From Phoebastria nigripes (taxonomy: Eukaryota > Chordata > Aves > Procellariiformes > Diomedeidae), in the NCBI GenBank assembly GCA_035582835.1, contig JAYKAV010002775.1:655877-719876 (forward strand): DNA of 64,000 nucleotides, in the 5' to 3' direction. A program made the position numbers and the translations under genes. Shown piece after piece: positions 53,530 through 62,221 of the stretch. Positions within the stretch are counted from its first letter, which is position 1. Every line of letters begins with the position of its first letter. Below the pieces are notes generated by a model. That model saw only the letters and a program-made list of their open reading frames with translations. It was not told where the DNA came from and made no database searches.

Positions 53530-56500
53530 TGCTGTTTATAAGTGAATCCTTTGGAAAATCGTAAACCCAGTAGGACGTTTGTAGAATTCCTCCCTTACTT
53601 CTTGCTTTCATTTCAACAGTGTTGCCTTGAATATGTTTTCTTTCTCTTTACAAGTCTGTTCCTGAAAAGATCCTGTTGCTAGATTGGGGCCCATACCTTG
53701 GGACAAATAATTCCTTGGCAGTTCTTTGTAGTCTGTTTGGAGCCTGACTCATCAGTTAGGTTGAGACATTTTGGCTGTTCTGCCAAAATGAAAAGATGCC
53801 CTTGGCTCTGCTGTTGGAAAAATAGGCTTCGTTCTGTGCTTGGTGAGCATAATCTCAAAGACATGAGATCACTGGGTTTGTTCGGGGTTTGGTTGGTTTT
53901 TTTTAATTAATATTTAACGGGGCCGGTGTAATGAGTCTCTGTACTGTTAGCAGTGTGCTGATGGTGTTCATGCTGGTAACACATAATTTCAAGAGACAGA
54001 AGAAATAGATATCTGTCCTCCATTTTCGATGTCCTTGTCTTTATCCTCCCAATTGCAAACATTCAGTGCAGTGACTTACTGATGTGCCTGTTCTTTATAG
54101 CAAGTTTCATCTCCCCTGAGAAGGGACGAAAAATGTTGCCAACTCCTGTTGGGACTGCCAGTGGCACCTCCTTACTGGGACCCAGCCTTCTGGATGGAAA
54201 CTCACGGGACTCTTTTGTGTCGCGGTCTCTGGCAGATGTAGCAGAGGTATGTCATCAAATTGCATTCAGCTGTCTGCTTCCTTTTTTAGTGCAGTGTTAT
54301 TGTATATTGTCCATCATACCTTCCTGAGATACTTAAGGCAAAGATGCTTTGACATCTGCACTTCAGCTTAGTAAAACAGGGTTACAGTCTTAATGGAAAG
54401 ATGTAAAATGACTTGAGGGTATACTGCACCAGAGCGAGAAGAAGCTGTTGTGAGGACCTTCGACCCAGGTTCTTTTTGCTGGGGGAGGTCCTGTTTACCT
54501 TGTTGGACGTATCTTGTTTTGACAGAGAGAGTTGTAATCCTTCTGTTTTGTGTGTCCTGCTTTGTATAGCAGAAATTGAAAATACTAAAGATGAGAGAAA
54601 GGTTGATACTGATGCAGCTACAGTACAGTTGGAGGACTGGTAGAAAAAATAAATAGGTCCAGAAGGAAGAAGCAGCAAATGGCTAATACTAAGTTACCTG
54701 AGAGAATGGCAGAAGGTCCTATGCTGCTGAGTTATTTTTTCTGTTGGTAGAATTATCCTTCTGTTTTGAAATCTTTTGAAGGGGTAGAGTGAAGACCAGC
54801 AGCTATTAAGGCTTTGATATGCTGGAGGACAGAGCTCCCTTTCAGAGGGACAGAGACAGACTGGAGGAATGAGCTGCCAGGAACTTTGTGGAATTCAGCA
54901 ATGACAAATGCAAAGTCCTGCCCTCAGGAAGGAATAACCCCGACAACAATATAGGCTGGAGACTGACTGTTTAGGACACAGCTCTGCTGAGAAGTACCTG
55001 GGCATCTTGATAGACAGCAAGCTGAACATGAGCCAGGATGTTCTGTGGCAGCTAAGACAACCAACAGTGTCGTGGGCTGTTTCAACAGGAGTATAGCCAG
55101 TAGATTGAACAAACCAATGATTATCCCACTCTACTCAACAGCTGTGAGACCATGTCTAGAATATTGTGACCAGTTTTGAGCACCTGATACAGGAAAGACA
55201 TAGATAAACTGGAGCAAGTTCAGCAGAGGGCCACCAAGATGATTAGGGGGCTGAAGCACCTGTCTTTGAGGAAAGGCTGATGGTACTGGGCTTGTTCAGC
55301 CTGGAGAAGGCTTCAGGGTGGGAGGGACCTAGCTGCCTGCCAGTACTTGCAGGGAGGTCATCAAGAAGATGTAGCCAGGCCCTTCACAAAGTGGTGATGC
55401 ATGGTGGGAGGAACAGGCAAAAGCTGAATTGAGAAAAGTTCTGACTACATATAAAGAAAAACTTTTTCACCCAGAGTGAAAAACTTTTTCCCCAGAGATG
55501 TTGTGCAGTGTCTCTCTTAAGAGCTTTTTATGACTAACACGGATAAAGCCCTGAGTAAGCTCGTCTGTCCTAGGTGACCCTGCTTTGAGCAGGAGGTTGA
55601 ACTAGAGACCTCTTCAAGTCCCTTCCGATCTTAATTATCCTACAGTTTACAGTCGTTGAGTCAGTGTAACATCATGTACACTGTAACTTCGTGGGGGCTT
55701 GCCCTGATGGAAGGAAAACGTCATTCCTCCATTGCCCTTTGGATTTGGATAAGGAGGTTCTGTACGCACCTTGTAACCAGAAGCTGCAGCAAGCTCATGC
55801 TGTTTTAATGTGCCCTTGGCAGCTTCAGACTCCACACAGAGCTCCACTTCCTGGCATAAATATGAAGATTTTGCTTACTTGGTGGTGAGAATCTGTTAAG
55901 GTGTGTGTTAATTAAAGGAATATATGATAATTTATTTGTGTGGATTTGAAGTGACATTGCAGCCCTTGGTCTTAGAAACTGCCTTCAGAAGCAAATGGGG
56001 TAAGCCACCATTTTAGGTACACCAGAGCAGCTGTTGTGGCAGATGTGGGTTTGTGTGGGAGTCTTCAGAGGAAGCAAGTATGATTTAAAAATGGCTTTAA
56101 TGATGGGAGAATTTTGAAAGGCCTTTTATCAAGTTTTATTTACAAATGCAGTTATTACATTAGAGGTAATATCTACAGAGTTTTTGTACGGTGCATCTAC
56201 TAGCGCACCTTAATGCCGAATTAAGGATAGGCAGGTAAGGCCCACTGAGACTATAGGTTTGGTTTTCTTTAGAGGCTTCCATTTAGCCATGGACAAGAGC
56301 TATTCTCTAACTCAGATAAAGTGAGAGAAAGTGTATCTTTCATAGGAGGAGGGGCTGGGAATGAAGATAAGGGAGCCAAACTCTTCTCAGGACAAGAGGC
56401 AGCAGGCACAAATTGAAACACATGAAATTTCACCTGAACAGAAGAAAACCTTTTTAATGTGAGGGTGGTCAAACACTGAAACAGGTTGCCCAGAGAGGTT

Positions 56501-56860
56501 GTGGAATCTCCATTCGTGGAGATAATTCAACACCTGGCCGGACAAGGTCCAGGGCAACCTGTTCTAGCTGACCCTACCTGAGCAGGACGGTTGGACAAAA
56601 TGATCTCAAGATGTCCCCTCCAACCTAAACAATTCTGTGATTCTGTGAAATTTCCACTGACATGTAGCTCTTCTTTTCTCTCATGTCTCTTCTAGGTGGT
56701 GGATTCCCAGCTGGCTTGCATGATGAATGAGAACAGCATAGATTACATATCTCGTTTTAATGACCTTGCCCAGGAACTGTCAATACCTGAGCCAACCCGC
56801 AGGGAAATTCTGTTTGATGGAGGAGGTGGTGGTCCCCCCATTGGGGATCTCTCACAGTGA
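10487..56860 (+). CDS. CRAMP1: CRAMP1, cramped chromatin regulator homolog, 20 coding exons
   Basis: Nuclear chromatin protein homologous to Drosophila cramped, a Polycomb-related factor; vertebrate CRAMP1 has been linked to linker-histone H1 gene expression (family knowledge). Coding exons: 10487-10835, 20729-20922, 22875-23028, 25184-25267, 28044-28092, 35407-35492, 36246-36369, 37483-37564, 38642-39907, 43006-43183, 46506-46687, 47343-47417, 48651-48732, 49450-49554, 50568-50746, 51317-51397, 52753-52987, 53285-53449, 54101-54246, 56696-56860. These sum to 3,981 nt, or 1,326 residues plus stop; human is about 1,270. All phases match and 19 introns are GT-AG, one of them U12-type. Domain order: acidic, low-complexity N-terminus (1-160), SANT/Myb domain (about 162-226), conserved [12 protein letters not shown] region (283-294), a large disordered exon, and a strongly conserved Ser-rich C-terminus ending GDLSQ. 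One ambiguous base at 51353 leaves residue 1075 as I, L or V. Confidence 0.96.
13236..13567 (+). repeat. Dispersed repeat, copy 1 (CRAMP1 intron 2)
   Basis: Same-orientation copy of 28635-28951. The last ~138 bp are about 93% identical by eye, starting GATCCCTTTTTACTTTTGGC; the left part is more diverged with small indels. Not CR1. Class unknown. Confidence 0.85.
14170..14238 (+). repeat. 23-bp tandem repeat, three copies
   Basis: Three perfect head-to-tail copies of a 23-bp unit beginning AAGGTGTGTTTTGGGG and ending in six T, in CRAMP1 intron 2. Confidence 0.95.
18199..18290 (+). repeat. Homopolymer cluster G13-A9-C11 plus A/C-rich tail
   Basis: A run of 13 G (18199-18211), then 9 A (18212-18220), then 11 C (18225-18235), then an AAAC-type low-complexity tail. 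The G and C runs are complementary and could pair across a 13-nt spacer. Confidence 0.9.
20729..20922 (+). CDS. CRAMP1: CRAMP1 exon 3, first half of SANT domain
   Basis: Encodes residues 117-181. After a Gly/Ser/Asn linker it reads [20 protein letters not shown], the first helices of the SANT/Myb fold with the two tryptophans W164 and W167. The acceptor is a triple GCAGCAGCAG, so starts at 20729, 20732 or 20735 are all in frame. Donor GTACAC at 20923, phase 0. Confidence 0.95.
21702..21990 (+). repeat. Two long poly(T) tracts
   Basis: T-runs at about 21702-21727 (broken by an ambiguous base) and 21968-21991, in CRAMP1 intron 3. They could be reversed poly(A) tails of degraded retrotransposons, but the sequence between shows no recognisable element. 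Confidence 0.7.
22875..23028 (+). CDS. CRAMP1: CRAMP1 exon 4, second half of SANT domain
   Basis: Encodes [20 protein letters not shown] and on to [18 protein letters not shown] (residues 182-232). It is the recognition part of the SANT/Myb domain and is nearly invariant in vertebrates. Ends in phase 1 at GTTAGT. Confidence 0.96.
25184..25267 (+). CDS. CRAMP1: CRAMP1 exon 5
   Basis: 84 nt encoding [20 protein letters not shown] and the following ELRKKIGG (residues 233-260). The acceptor has a good pyrimidine tract (CTGCTTTTCAG) and the donor is GTGAGT. Confidence 0.95.
25639..25673. repeat. Perfect 14-bp inverted repeat with 7-nt loop
   Basis: Left arm 25639-25652 (ATTTCTGCCTATCT), loop GGGCATG, right arm 25660-25673. 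In CRAMP1 intron 5. Too short for a typical pre-miRNA stem. Confidence 0.9.
25938..26551 (-). mobile_element. CR1 LINE, 3' portion, minus strand
   Basis: Minus-strand CR1 with its 3' end at about 25938 and the reverse-transcriptase C-terminus across most of its length ([50 protein letters not shown]). A 176-codon frame remains open, but it is a 5'-truncated fragment. It lies in CRAMP1 intron 5. Confidence 0.94.
28044..28092 (+). CDS. CRAMP1: CRAMP1 exon 6, 49-nt small exon
   Basis: Encodes [16 protein letters not shown] (residues 261-276). The acceptor is weak (ATGTAAAG without a clear pyrimidine tract) and the exon begins GTATGG, itself donor-like. The donor GTAAGT is strong. Confidence 0.92.
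28093..35406 (+). other. CRAMP1: CRAMP1 intron 6 (7.3 kb), otherwise empty
   Basis: It holds dispersed repeat copy 2 and a poly(T) run at about 29942-29963. No other supportable feature was seen. Confidence 0.6.
28635..28951 (+). repeat. Dispersed repeat, copy 2 (CRAMP1 intron 6)
   Basis: Partner of 13236-13567, about 15.4 kb away and in the same orientation. Both copies keep one frame open across the conserved core, but the differences are mostly amino-acid-changing, which argues against a selected protein. Confidence 0.85.
35407..35492 (+). CDS. CRAMP1: CRAMP1 exon 7
   Basis: Encodes [20 protein letters not shown] and the following ALKKLCDPD (residues 277-305), a basic block highly conserved in CRAMP1. 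Donor GTAAGT. Confidence 0.96.
36246..36369 (+). CDS. CRAMP1: CRAMP1 exon 8
   Basis: Encodes [20 protein letters not shown], then [20 protein letters not shown] (residues 306-346). Acceptor TTCAG, donor GTAATG, phase 2. Confidence 0.96.
37483..37564 (+). CDS. CRAMP1: CRAMP1 exon 9, followed by U12-type intron
   Basis: Encodes [20 protein letters not shown] and ALHEVRI (to residue 374), a predicted helical or coiled segment. The donor that follows is GTATCCTTT, the minor-spliceosome consensus. Confidence 0.96.
37565..38641 (+). other. CRAMP1: CRAMP1 intron 9, U12-type (minor spliceosome)
   Basis: The donor GTATCCTTT (37565-37573) exactly matches the U12 consensus. TTCTTTGAC (38619-38627) matches the U12 branch-site consensus with one change and places the branch A 15 nt before the end of the intron, within the usual U12 range. 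It is a GT-AG subtype between codons (phase 0). If retained, translation would add 21 codons and stop at 37628-37630. Confidence 0.88.
38642..39907 (+). CDS. CRAMP1: CRAMP1 exon 10, large 1,266-nt exon
   Basis: Encodes residues 375-796. It opens [11 protein letters not shown], then [20 protein letters not shown] and [19 protein letters not shown] Ser/Pro-rich disordered part follows, with a conserved island around C569-x-C571, [18 protein letters not shown] and C602-x-C604. Near the end are [20 protein letters not shown] and [17 protein letters not shown]. Phase 0 at both ends, so skipping it would keep the frame. Confidence 0.96.
40248..40291 (-). mobile_element. CR1 3'-end remnant
   Basis: About 44 bp resembling the first bases seen at the 3' end of the minus-strand CR1 at 25938 (CATAGAACCAT, GAAGGGACCTTT). 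In CRAMP1 intron 10. Confidence 0.6.
40991..41721 (+). mobile_element. CR1 LINE, 3' portion (young subfamily)
   Basis: Plus-strand CR1 in CRAMP1 intron 10, close to the copy at 1-634. The frame from [15 protein letters not shown] through [16 protein letters not shown] to [13 protein letters not shown] is open, then shifts to [14 protein letters not shown] and [16 protein letters not shown]. It ends in the ATGATTCTATGATTCT repeat. Confidence 0.95.
43006..43183 (+). CDS. CRAMP1: CRAMP1 exon 11
   Basis: Encodes the part with [14 protein letters not shown] and a Ser/Arg-rich stretch (residues 797-855). Acceptor CATTTTTAG, donor GTGAGT, phase 1. Confidence 0.93.
45199..45230. repeat. 12-bp AT-rich inverted repeat
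   Basis: TTAAAGATAATA and its exact complement TATTATCTTTAA separated by 8 nt, in CRAMP1 intron 11. Confidence 0.85.
46506..46687 (+). CDS. CRAMP1: CRAMP1 exon 12
   Basis: Encodes [38 protein letters not shown] and [16 protein letters not shown] (residues 856-916). Donor GTAAGT, phase 0. Confidence 0.95.
47343..47417 (+). CDS. CRAMP1: CRAMP1 exon 13
   Basis: 75 nt encoding [20 protein letters not shown] and PLVVQ (residues 917-941), a very basic, conserved segment that may act in nuclear targeting (inference). Phase 0 at both ends. Confidence 0.95.
48651..48732 (+). CDS. CRAMP1: CRAMP1 exon 14
   Basis: Encodes [20 protein letters not shown] and LSNSSIT (residues 942-968). The acceptor CTCTCACACAG and donor GTGAGT are strong. 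Confidence 0.94.
49450..49554 (+). CDS. CRAMP1: CRAMP1 exon 15
   Basis: Encodes [20 protein letters not shown], then [15 protein letters not shown] (residues 969-1003). Donor GTAAGT, phase 1. Confidence 0.95.
50568..50746 (+). CDS. CRAMP1: CRAMP1 exon 16
   Basis: Encodes [36 protein letters not shown] and a Gly/Thr-rich end (residues 1004-1063). The exon starts GTGC after ACAAAAG; donor GTCAGA is moderate. Confidence 0.93.
51317..51397 (+). CDS. CRAMP1: CRAMP1 exon 17, contains one ambiguous base
   Basis: Encodes [12 protein letters not shown], an unresolved codon (n at 51353), then [14 protein letters not shown] (residues 1064-1090). The codon nTA would be I, L or V. Phase 0 at both ends; donor GTAGAG is weak, so this small exon could be skipped without a frame change (inference). 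Confidence 0.88.
52753..52987 (+). CDS. CRAMP1: CRAMP1 exon 18
   Basis: Encodes [37 protein letters not shown] and [14 protein letters not shown] (residues 1091-1168), a conserved C-terminal region. Acceptor CTTGTAACAG, donor GTAAGT. Confidence 0.95.
53285..53449 (+). CDS. CRAMP1: CRAMP1 exon 19
   Basis: Encodes [20 protein letters not shown], then [20 protein letters not shown] (residues 1169-1223), a nearly invariant Ser-rich stretch. The donor GTAAGT is followed closely by long A, T and A runs (53473-53527). Confidence 0.95.
54101..54246 (+). CDS. CRAMP1: CRAMP1 exon 20
   Basis: Encodes [35 protein letters not shown] and [10 protein letters not shown] (to residue 1272). Acceptor TTCTTTATAG, donor GTATGT, phase 0. 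Confidence 0.96.
54810..55646 (+). mobile_element. Old, degraded CR1 LINE
   Basis: Plus-strand CR1 in CRAMP1 intron 20, with many frame breaks. Conserved islands include GCTGAACATGAGCCAG, CTGGAGCAAGTTCAGCAGAG and TTGTTCAGCCTGGAGAAGG. It ends TTAATTATCCTAC, unlike the ATTCTATG subfamily. An internal duplication (AAAAACTTTTTC twice) lies at 55457-55494. Confidence 0.85.
56365..56646 (+). mobile_element. CR1 LINE 3'-end fragment
   Basis: Plus-strand CR1 3' region ending AATTCTGTGATTCTGTGA, only about 50 bp upstream of the acceptor of CRAMP1's last exon. Diagnostic words are CAGGTTGCCCAGAGAGGTTG and CTGACCCTACCTGAGCAGG. The left edge is approximate. Confidence 0.88.
56696..56860 (+). CDS. CRAMP1: CRAMP1 exon 21, C-terminus and stop
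   Basis: Encodes [33 protein letters not shown], a Gly-rich stretch and the terminal IGDLSQ, then TGA at 56858-56860. This C-terminus is conserved throughout vertebrate CRAMP1. Confidence 0.96.
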   Translation: MVDSQLACMMNENSIDYISRFNDLAQELSIPEPTRREILFDGGGGGPPIGDLSQ

Positions 56861-59800
56861 GTGTATGAGACCAGCAGGCTGGTGTAGACTGTTCGGCTAA
56901 AGTTGGAGCTTGCAGCGCTGGATCATGGCAAGGGCAGGTTGTAGAGAAGCAGCTGAGCCTCAGTTGTCCCTGTCTTGTGCACTTCTTTCTAAAAAAGAAG
57001 CATTGTCTTCAAAGGTCTGAAGAAGTACTTGCAAGTCCTGGAATGTGCAATATACTGGGAACAACAAAACATGGAATAGTATTACAGGAAGTGGTGTGTC
57101 CCCTGCATCAGTGATATAAGATGGCAGGTTTATGGGACAGTCCTGGGCTTGTACTTTGGAATGGCCTAAGCAAGAAGCTCAAGCAGGGAAGGGTATTGCC
57201 AGAAGCTCCCGTACGTGAATTATTTTTTGCGTAGTAATCAAAATGCCATGATTTGGGATCCACATTGAAGTTGTGGAGAATGAAGGGTGGGGGTGGGTAT
57301 AGGAACCATTTTGCATCTTGACATGTCCTAGTTGGCACTCTTCTTATCAATCAGTCAAACTGAAGTTTCTTGCACTCTCTTCAAAGGCGCTGCAACTCTA
57401 TGATGCTTCGTTTTTATAGACCATTCTGTTTCTTTGGCTATGTTTTGTTGTTTGACCATTCCAGCAGGGGCATGTACCTGCTTTCTTGTTTTGCAGGGGA
57501 GCTCTGATTCACCCTACTCCAAGATTGCATGGATCCTTGGGGAGTTTCCTCTATTTTTAAACCCCATCACATGTCACAATCATCATCATCCTGACTGCAC
57601 TCATATTCTCCACCTCTGAGATTCTTCATCACATTGCACAGTTCATCCCATGAGTGGGAGAGTGCTTTTTTGCTTTCCCTGAAGAACGGTTGCTTTTTAA
57701 GTCAGGAAACTGCAAAAGAGCTTACTGGAATCACTATGAAAGCTTTGTCATAATTAGTCTTGGCTTTGCTGGAAACCTGTATATATTGCTATCTTTCTTC
57801 ACAAAAACTGAGGATTTACCTGGGAAAGGAAATAGGAAAGAATATTGTAATGTATAGAAACAAATAATATGTTAACGCTAAAGTTGTTGAGATCTGTTTT
57901 GTGTCATGAAGAGGAGAGGTGTCAAGTCCTAGCTTAATCCCTTAGTCCTTCCTTATTTCCTCCTTGTTCTGTGAATTCCAGGTGCTCTGTAGTACCTCAG
58001 GGCATCATTTTTCATTATAGTCACTCCCAGGCACTAGTGGATCTGATACTCCCTCTACTAAATCCCTATGCATTTAATGTTACTGTTTTAATATTTGAAA
58101 GACTCAGATCCTGATACCAGTGGGTTCAAAGGAATGTAAAGTTACTTTCTCTACAGCTGGTTGTCCGTCGATTCTACCTTTATAACTCAGGAGACTTTTC
58201 CTATTTCCTTTCCTACCGGTCATGAGAGAGAATACCTTTATTGTGCCCCTTTTTTAAGCACTTACCTGCTTCTCCAGTAAGAGGATGTCCTCTGGCTATT
58301 TTAAGCTCTGAACTTATCCAAGGGGCTAGTCCTATATAAACCTCAACTTTCTATTATTAATAAATAAACAAAACTTCTCCATCTCTTAGGCTATTATCAG
58401 GGGTTCATTTTCCCAACTTGCACTATACTTGGTGGATGTAGTTCTGCCTGCCTTTAGCTACTTTTACAAGGCATTTGACTGGGAGTTTCTTCTTGTAACC
58501 TTGCTCACGATGCACTGATTGGATTTGCTGTTTTCCCAGTCACTTTACCCTGCTTTATGTAGATTTTTTTTTTTTTAACCGCTATATAGTTTGCCTTATG
58601 CTTTCTATCATTAAGAGAAAATGTAACAAGTTTTCTGATGCACCTTTTGTGTGGCCCAGAGCAACCTTCCTGATTTCACTCAAAAAGTAGTGAGATGTGG
58701 ATGACATTCCAAGACCCCACGTATCAGGTTGCTACATTCTCCTCTTTGACATAGGAACCATACACATGTGTAAAAACAGCATTAGTACAATTGGATGTTC
58801 CCAACAGGGAGGCAAACCTGTATTCCTAGCAAGAAAACAATCATGACTAGAAGAATGGAGAATTTCGTATCTGTGGGCTAATGTCCTATTCTGACTGCAT
58901 GTCATGTGGGATATTAAGTCCTTCTGTCATTATTTCTCTTTCATTATTCTTACAGAGCCTTGTTTATGAATTCTGATGCAATTATCAGGAAATCATGTAA
59001 ACCTAGAATATAAAAAGTTGAAGGCTGTCAGAAAAATGAATGCTGAGGAGTGTATCATTCTGAGCATTCACCTTCGGTATGGAGAGGATACCCATTAATC
59101 TCGAGAGTCATTCCCTCTAAAACTTTTAAGTTTCACTTGGAGTCAAGCTGTATTTTGGTTCAGTCTTTCCCAGATTGTTTCCTCTTGGTTTTGGCTTCTT
59201 ACATCAGTAATGCTGATGATCCTATAAGCTGTACCTCCAAAAACCTTTCGGACTTGCAGGACAAAAGTAGAGGGCTCCTATTGTAGCTGTGGCTGTGGAT
59301 TACAGGACATGCAGGAGGAGATGTGATACATTCTAATCAAGTACTGTATAAAAAAAAAAAAAAACTGAACTCTCATTCTTAAACTTCTGAATATTGAAAG
59401 ACCAGCCTGATGGTCTCCGGTGTATTTAGTTAGCTTGACAAACATTTCATCTTCTTTACCCATGCTGGTAATGNAGTGGATGTGACACTGGTTTTGACTC
59501 TTAGGTTGCCTATAGAATAAGTGCCAGTGTTGCTGAGCCTACATGGCAGAGCACTTCATCAAGATCTGTGAAGACTTTCTGCCGTCTGATACAGGGAGCT
59601 CTCAAGCTGCCCTTTCTCAGCCCATTCAGTTGCCATAGGGGAATAACAAAATTGCAGAATGAAGTCAGCATAGCGGCTATTTTTAATGATGCCATGAGAT
59701 CGGAAAACGTTAATATCCTGAACCTTTGCAAGTAGACTTGGACCACCAAGTAATAACAAAGTGGAAATGACAGAGGTCAGTTCAGCACTCAGAATTTTGT

Positions 59801-60146
59801 GGTTAGAAATGTGTTTGGCATCAGCCTCTTGAAAGTTGTCATTATGAAACAGAATTTGGTTTCAGAAATGTAATGCTTTGCAAACTGCAGTTTAATAAGA
59901 AAGCCCTTTCAGGACAAGTAAGTCTTATCAGGGAAAAACTTGAAAATAACTTAGATCATTGTGGTAATTTTGAATTGATGCAGAATTTGTCATCCTTATT
60001 ATGTGAAAGGTCACTTAAACACACTTCTGATTCCACCAGTTACAGATTTTAGGTGGGTATGCTTTACAATACTAAACATTGTCAGTTTGTGCCTAAGACT
60101 GCTAAGCGAAAAATTTGGCGGGGGGGTGGTGTGTAGGATGGGTGTA

Positions 60147-60240
60147 GGGGTGTGTATATATACACACACACACTCTCATATATATACACATACACACATA
60201 CATATATGTATGCTTTTGTGTGTGTGTGTATATATATTTA
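60147..60240. repeat. TA/CA/TG microsatellite, palindromic
   Basis: A CA-rich half (TATATACACACACACAC) is followed by a TG-rich half (GTGTGTGTGTGTATATATA). The halves are complementary and could form a hairpin in the CRAMP1 3' UTR. Confidence 0.9.
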
Positions 60241-61388
60241 TTTTTTTGTAAAACACAAAACTTTTTCGACTTTAATTATTTCAGCTTCCCCAACAGAAGT
60301 AACAAAATCCATATGTGTCNCAATGTCAGCCTATCCTAAGCAAACAGTCAAGCAAGTTATACTGAAATGCACACAGGATTGTTTTTGAGGTAAACGTGAC
60401 TTTGTTAGCTTAATAGCTTCTTGGGGCACTGTAAGGTGGTTGGAGAGGACAAATGGACACTAACAACCTCCAGTTCTAGTATTAATTGCTCTAGGCTTTC
60501 CCCGTGTTGATTTAGTGACTATATATAATAAGGAAGTTGTGAGTAGTTCAGCAAGGTGAATGGCAGAAAATTCAGTATTTGTTGTCATCATAGTCTGGGT
60601 GAAAAGCAGTACTACATCCTAAGAATTAGATCTGCCCCTGTGTGCATGTGTGCNCTAACTGGGTTTTCTGCTGGGTGTTGCATCCTGATTACCCCCACAA
60701 TTCATTTTATCCTACATCACTAAATCTACTAAGCATAGGAATACTAATTGTTTTTAATATGGCATTGTTAAGCCTTCTCTTGACACCCCTCTTTATATTT
60801 CTAAATTTAATTAAATGGCTTGGATCGAATCTAATCTATAAAGACATCTCATTTACTGACTCCGCAGATCCCAGAGTGGAAATTAAGTTGCATTTTGTTT
60901 TTTACACTCAGACTTCGGATGCATTTATAAGGAAAGTACTGCACTTTTTTTTAACCTTTTCAAACCTTTGAATCTCTTAATTTCACAGCAATTTGTAAAT
61001 GTTAACTAAGTGAAACCTTGGCAAGCACTACGGCAATAAGTTATCATTAATTATTGAAACATGATAACTGCTTTAGAGCTTATGGTTCTGGCAGCAAAAT
61101 TTAATGCTGTTTCTTTTAATAATAGTTAAGCCATATCATCTAAGGTTTCTGGCTTGTTTGAGATGTGAATTTGTTTTATAGATTATAAATATACCTATAT
61201 AGTGTATGTATAAAGCAGAATGCCTGTCCTTACTGATTATTTTTTGTACCATATTGTAAATTATATTATTTATTCTTTACCAATTTTGGAAAAAGGTGTT
61301 TTGGTTATTTAATATAATATACAAAAGCTGTTAAACTTCCTCTGTTTAAATTTCCAATTCAACTTGTAAAGCTGTTTTTATTCTTGTG

Positions 61389-61394
61389 CATAAA
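61389..61394 (+). terminator. CRAMP1: Probable CRAMP1 poly(A) signal (CATAAA variant)
   Basis: CATAAA follows a long AT-rich UTR-like stretch and is followed at about 30 nt by a GT-rich element (TGTCCGGTGTGTTAC). CATAAA is a recognised minor variant of AATAAA. An upstream alternative is at 58359. Confidence 0.45.
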
Positions 61395-61472
61395 TACATA
61401 CTAATACTTGGTCTAACTTATGTCCGGTGTGTTACTTGCCATTCATGCCCTACCAGATTTTTCCATTTCGCC

Positions 61473-61478
61473 TTTATT
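61473..61478 (-). terminator. Poly(A) signal AATAAA, minus strand
   Basis: AATAAA read on the minus strand, about 1.4 kb beyond the stop of the candidate minus-strand terminal exon (62896-63089). It would make that gene converge with CRAMP1, with 3' ends less than 100 bp apart. Confidence 0.35.
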
Positions 61479-61776
61479 TACATAATAATGGCCCTGGGGA
61501 GGGGGGCAGGGGGCTAAAAATTTGTCCATAAGGCCAAGCCTTCCAAGGTGAAATTCTGGTTTCAGTGAAATCAGTGGCATAACTCCCATTGACATCTCCC
61601 ATCCCAGAATTTTCATGATTTGCACCATGGTGAGAGGTTTTGGTTGGGTGGTTTTTTTTTGCTTTACAGCTTCCATTCCCAGTAGTATCCACTAACTGTG
61701 AGTGTCAGAAATGGGTCAAACCAGAGGGCTGTCTGTCGTGAATGTCCTGTCTTTGTCCAATGGTGACCAGTAACAA

Positions 61777-61926
61777 GGGAAAGAAAGAAAGAAAAACAAA
61801 AAAACCCAAAAAAACCCAACCAAACAAAAAACAACAAAAAAACCCAACAACACAAAAAACCCACCAAGCAAAAGGGTACAATAAAAAGGGTATTGTGTAT
61901 CTTGGTGGTTTTTTTTTTTTTTTTTC
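61777..61926. repeat. A/C-rich low-complexity tract followed by poly(T)
   Basis: GAAA repeats and AAAACCC/ACAA-type sequence (about 61777-61864), then a poly(T) run of about 17 (61910-61926). Open frames here on both strands are low-complexity artefacts. Confidence 0.9.
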
Positions 61927-62014
61927 CCCTAGCTTTTTTTTCCTTCACAGCTTCAGATAAACAGGAACTTAGATGTAGAAGTTGTATTCAGGCTATCATG
62001 TTTTATATAGCTGC

Positions 62015-62221
62015 TACCAGAAAAAGTTTTTCACCCTGAGGACAGTCAGGCAAGGGAACAGGTTGCCCAGAGAGGTTGTGCAGTGTCTGTCTTCAGAGCT
62101 TTCCAAGACAGAACTGAATAAAGCCCAGAGGAAGCTGGTCTGATCTAGCTCACCCTGCTTTGAGCAGGAGGTTAGACTCTAGACCTGAGGTTCCTTTCAA
62201 GCTGAATTATCCTGTGATCTA
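62015..62221 (+). mobile_element. CR1 LINE 3'-end fragment
   Basis: Plus-strand CR1 3' region (CAGGTTGCCCAGAGAGGTTG, CACCCTGCTTTGAGCAGGAG) ending GAATTATCCTGTGATCT. Same older subfamily as 54810-55646. Confidence 0.88.

Larger units (their letters stand above)
56861..61410 (+). other. CRAMP1: Probable CRAMP1 3' UTR
   Basis: About 4.5 kb without a supportable exon on either strand, AT-rich toward the end and terminating near the CATAAA signal. It contains a TA/CA dinucleotide tract (60147-60240). A shorter form could end after the overlapping AATAAATAAA at 58359-58368. The extent is inferred, not shown by transcript data. Confidence 0.55.

Noticed and set aside
58359..58368. AATAAATAAA as the main CRAMP1 poly(A) site
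   Set aside because: It lies in simple AT-rich sequence and UTR-like sequence continues for 3 kb to a site with a GT-rich downstream element; kept only as a possible proximal site.
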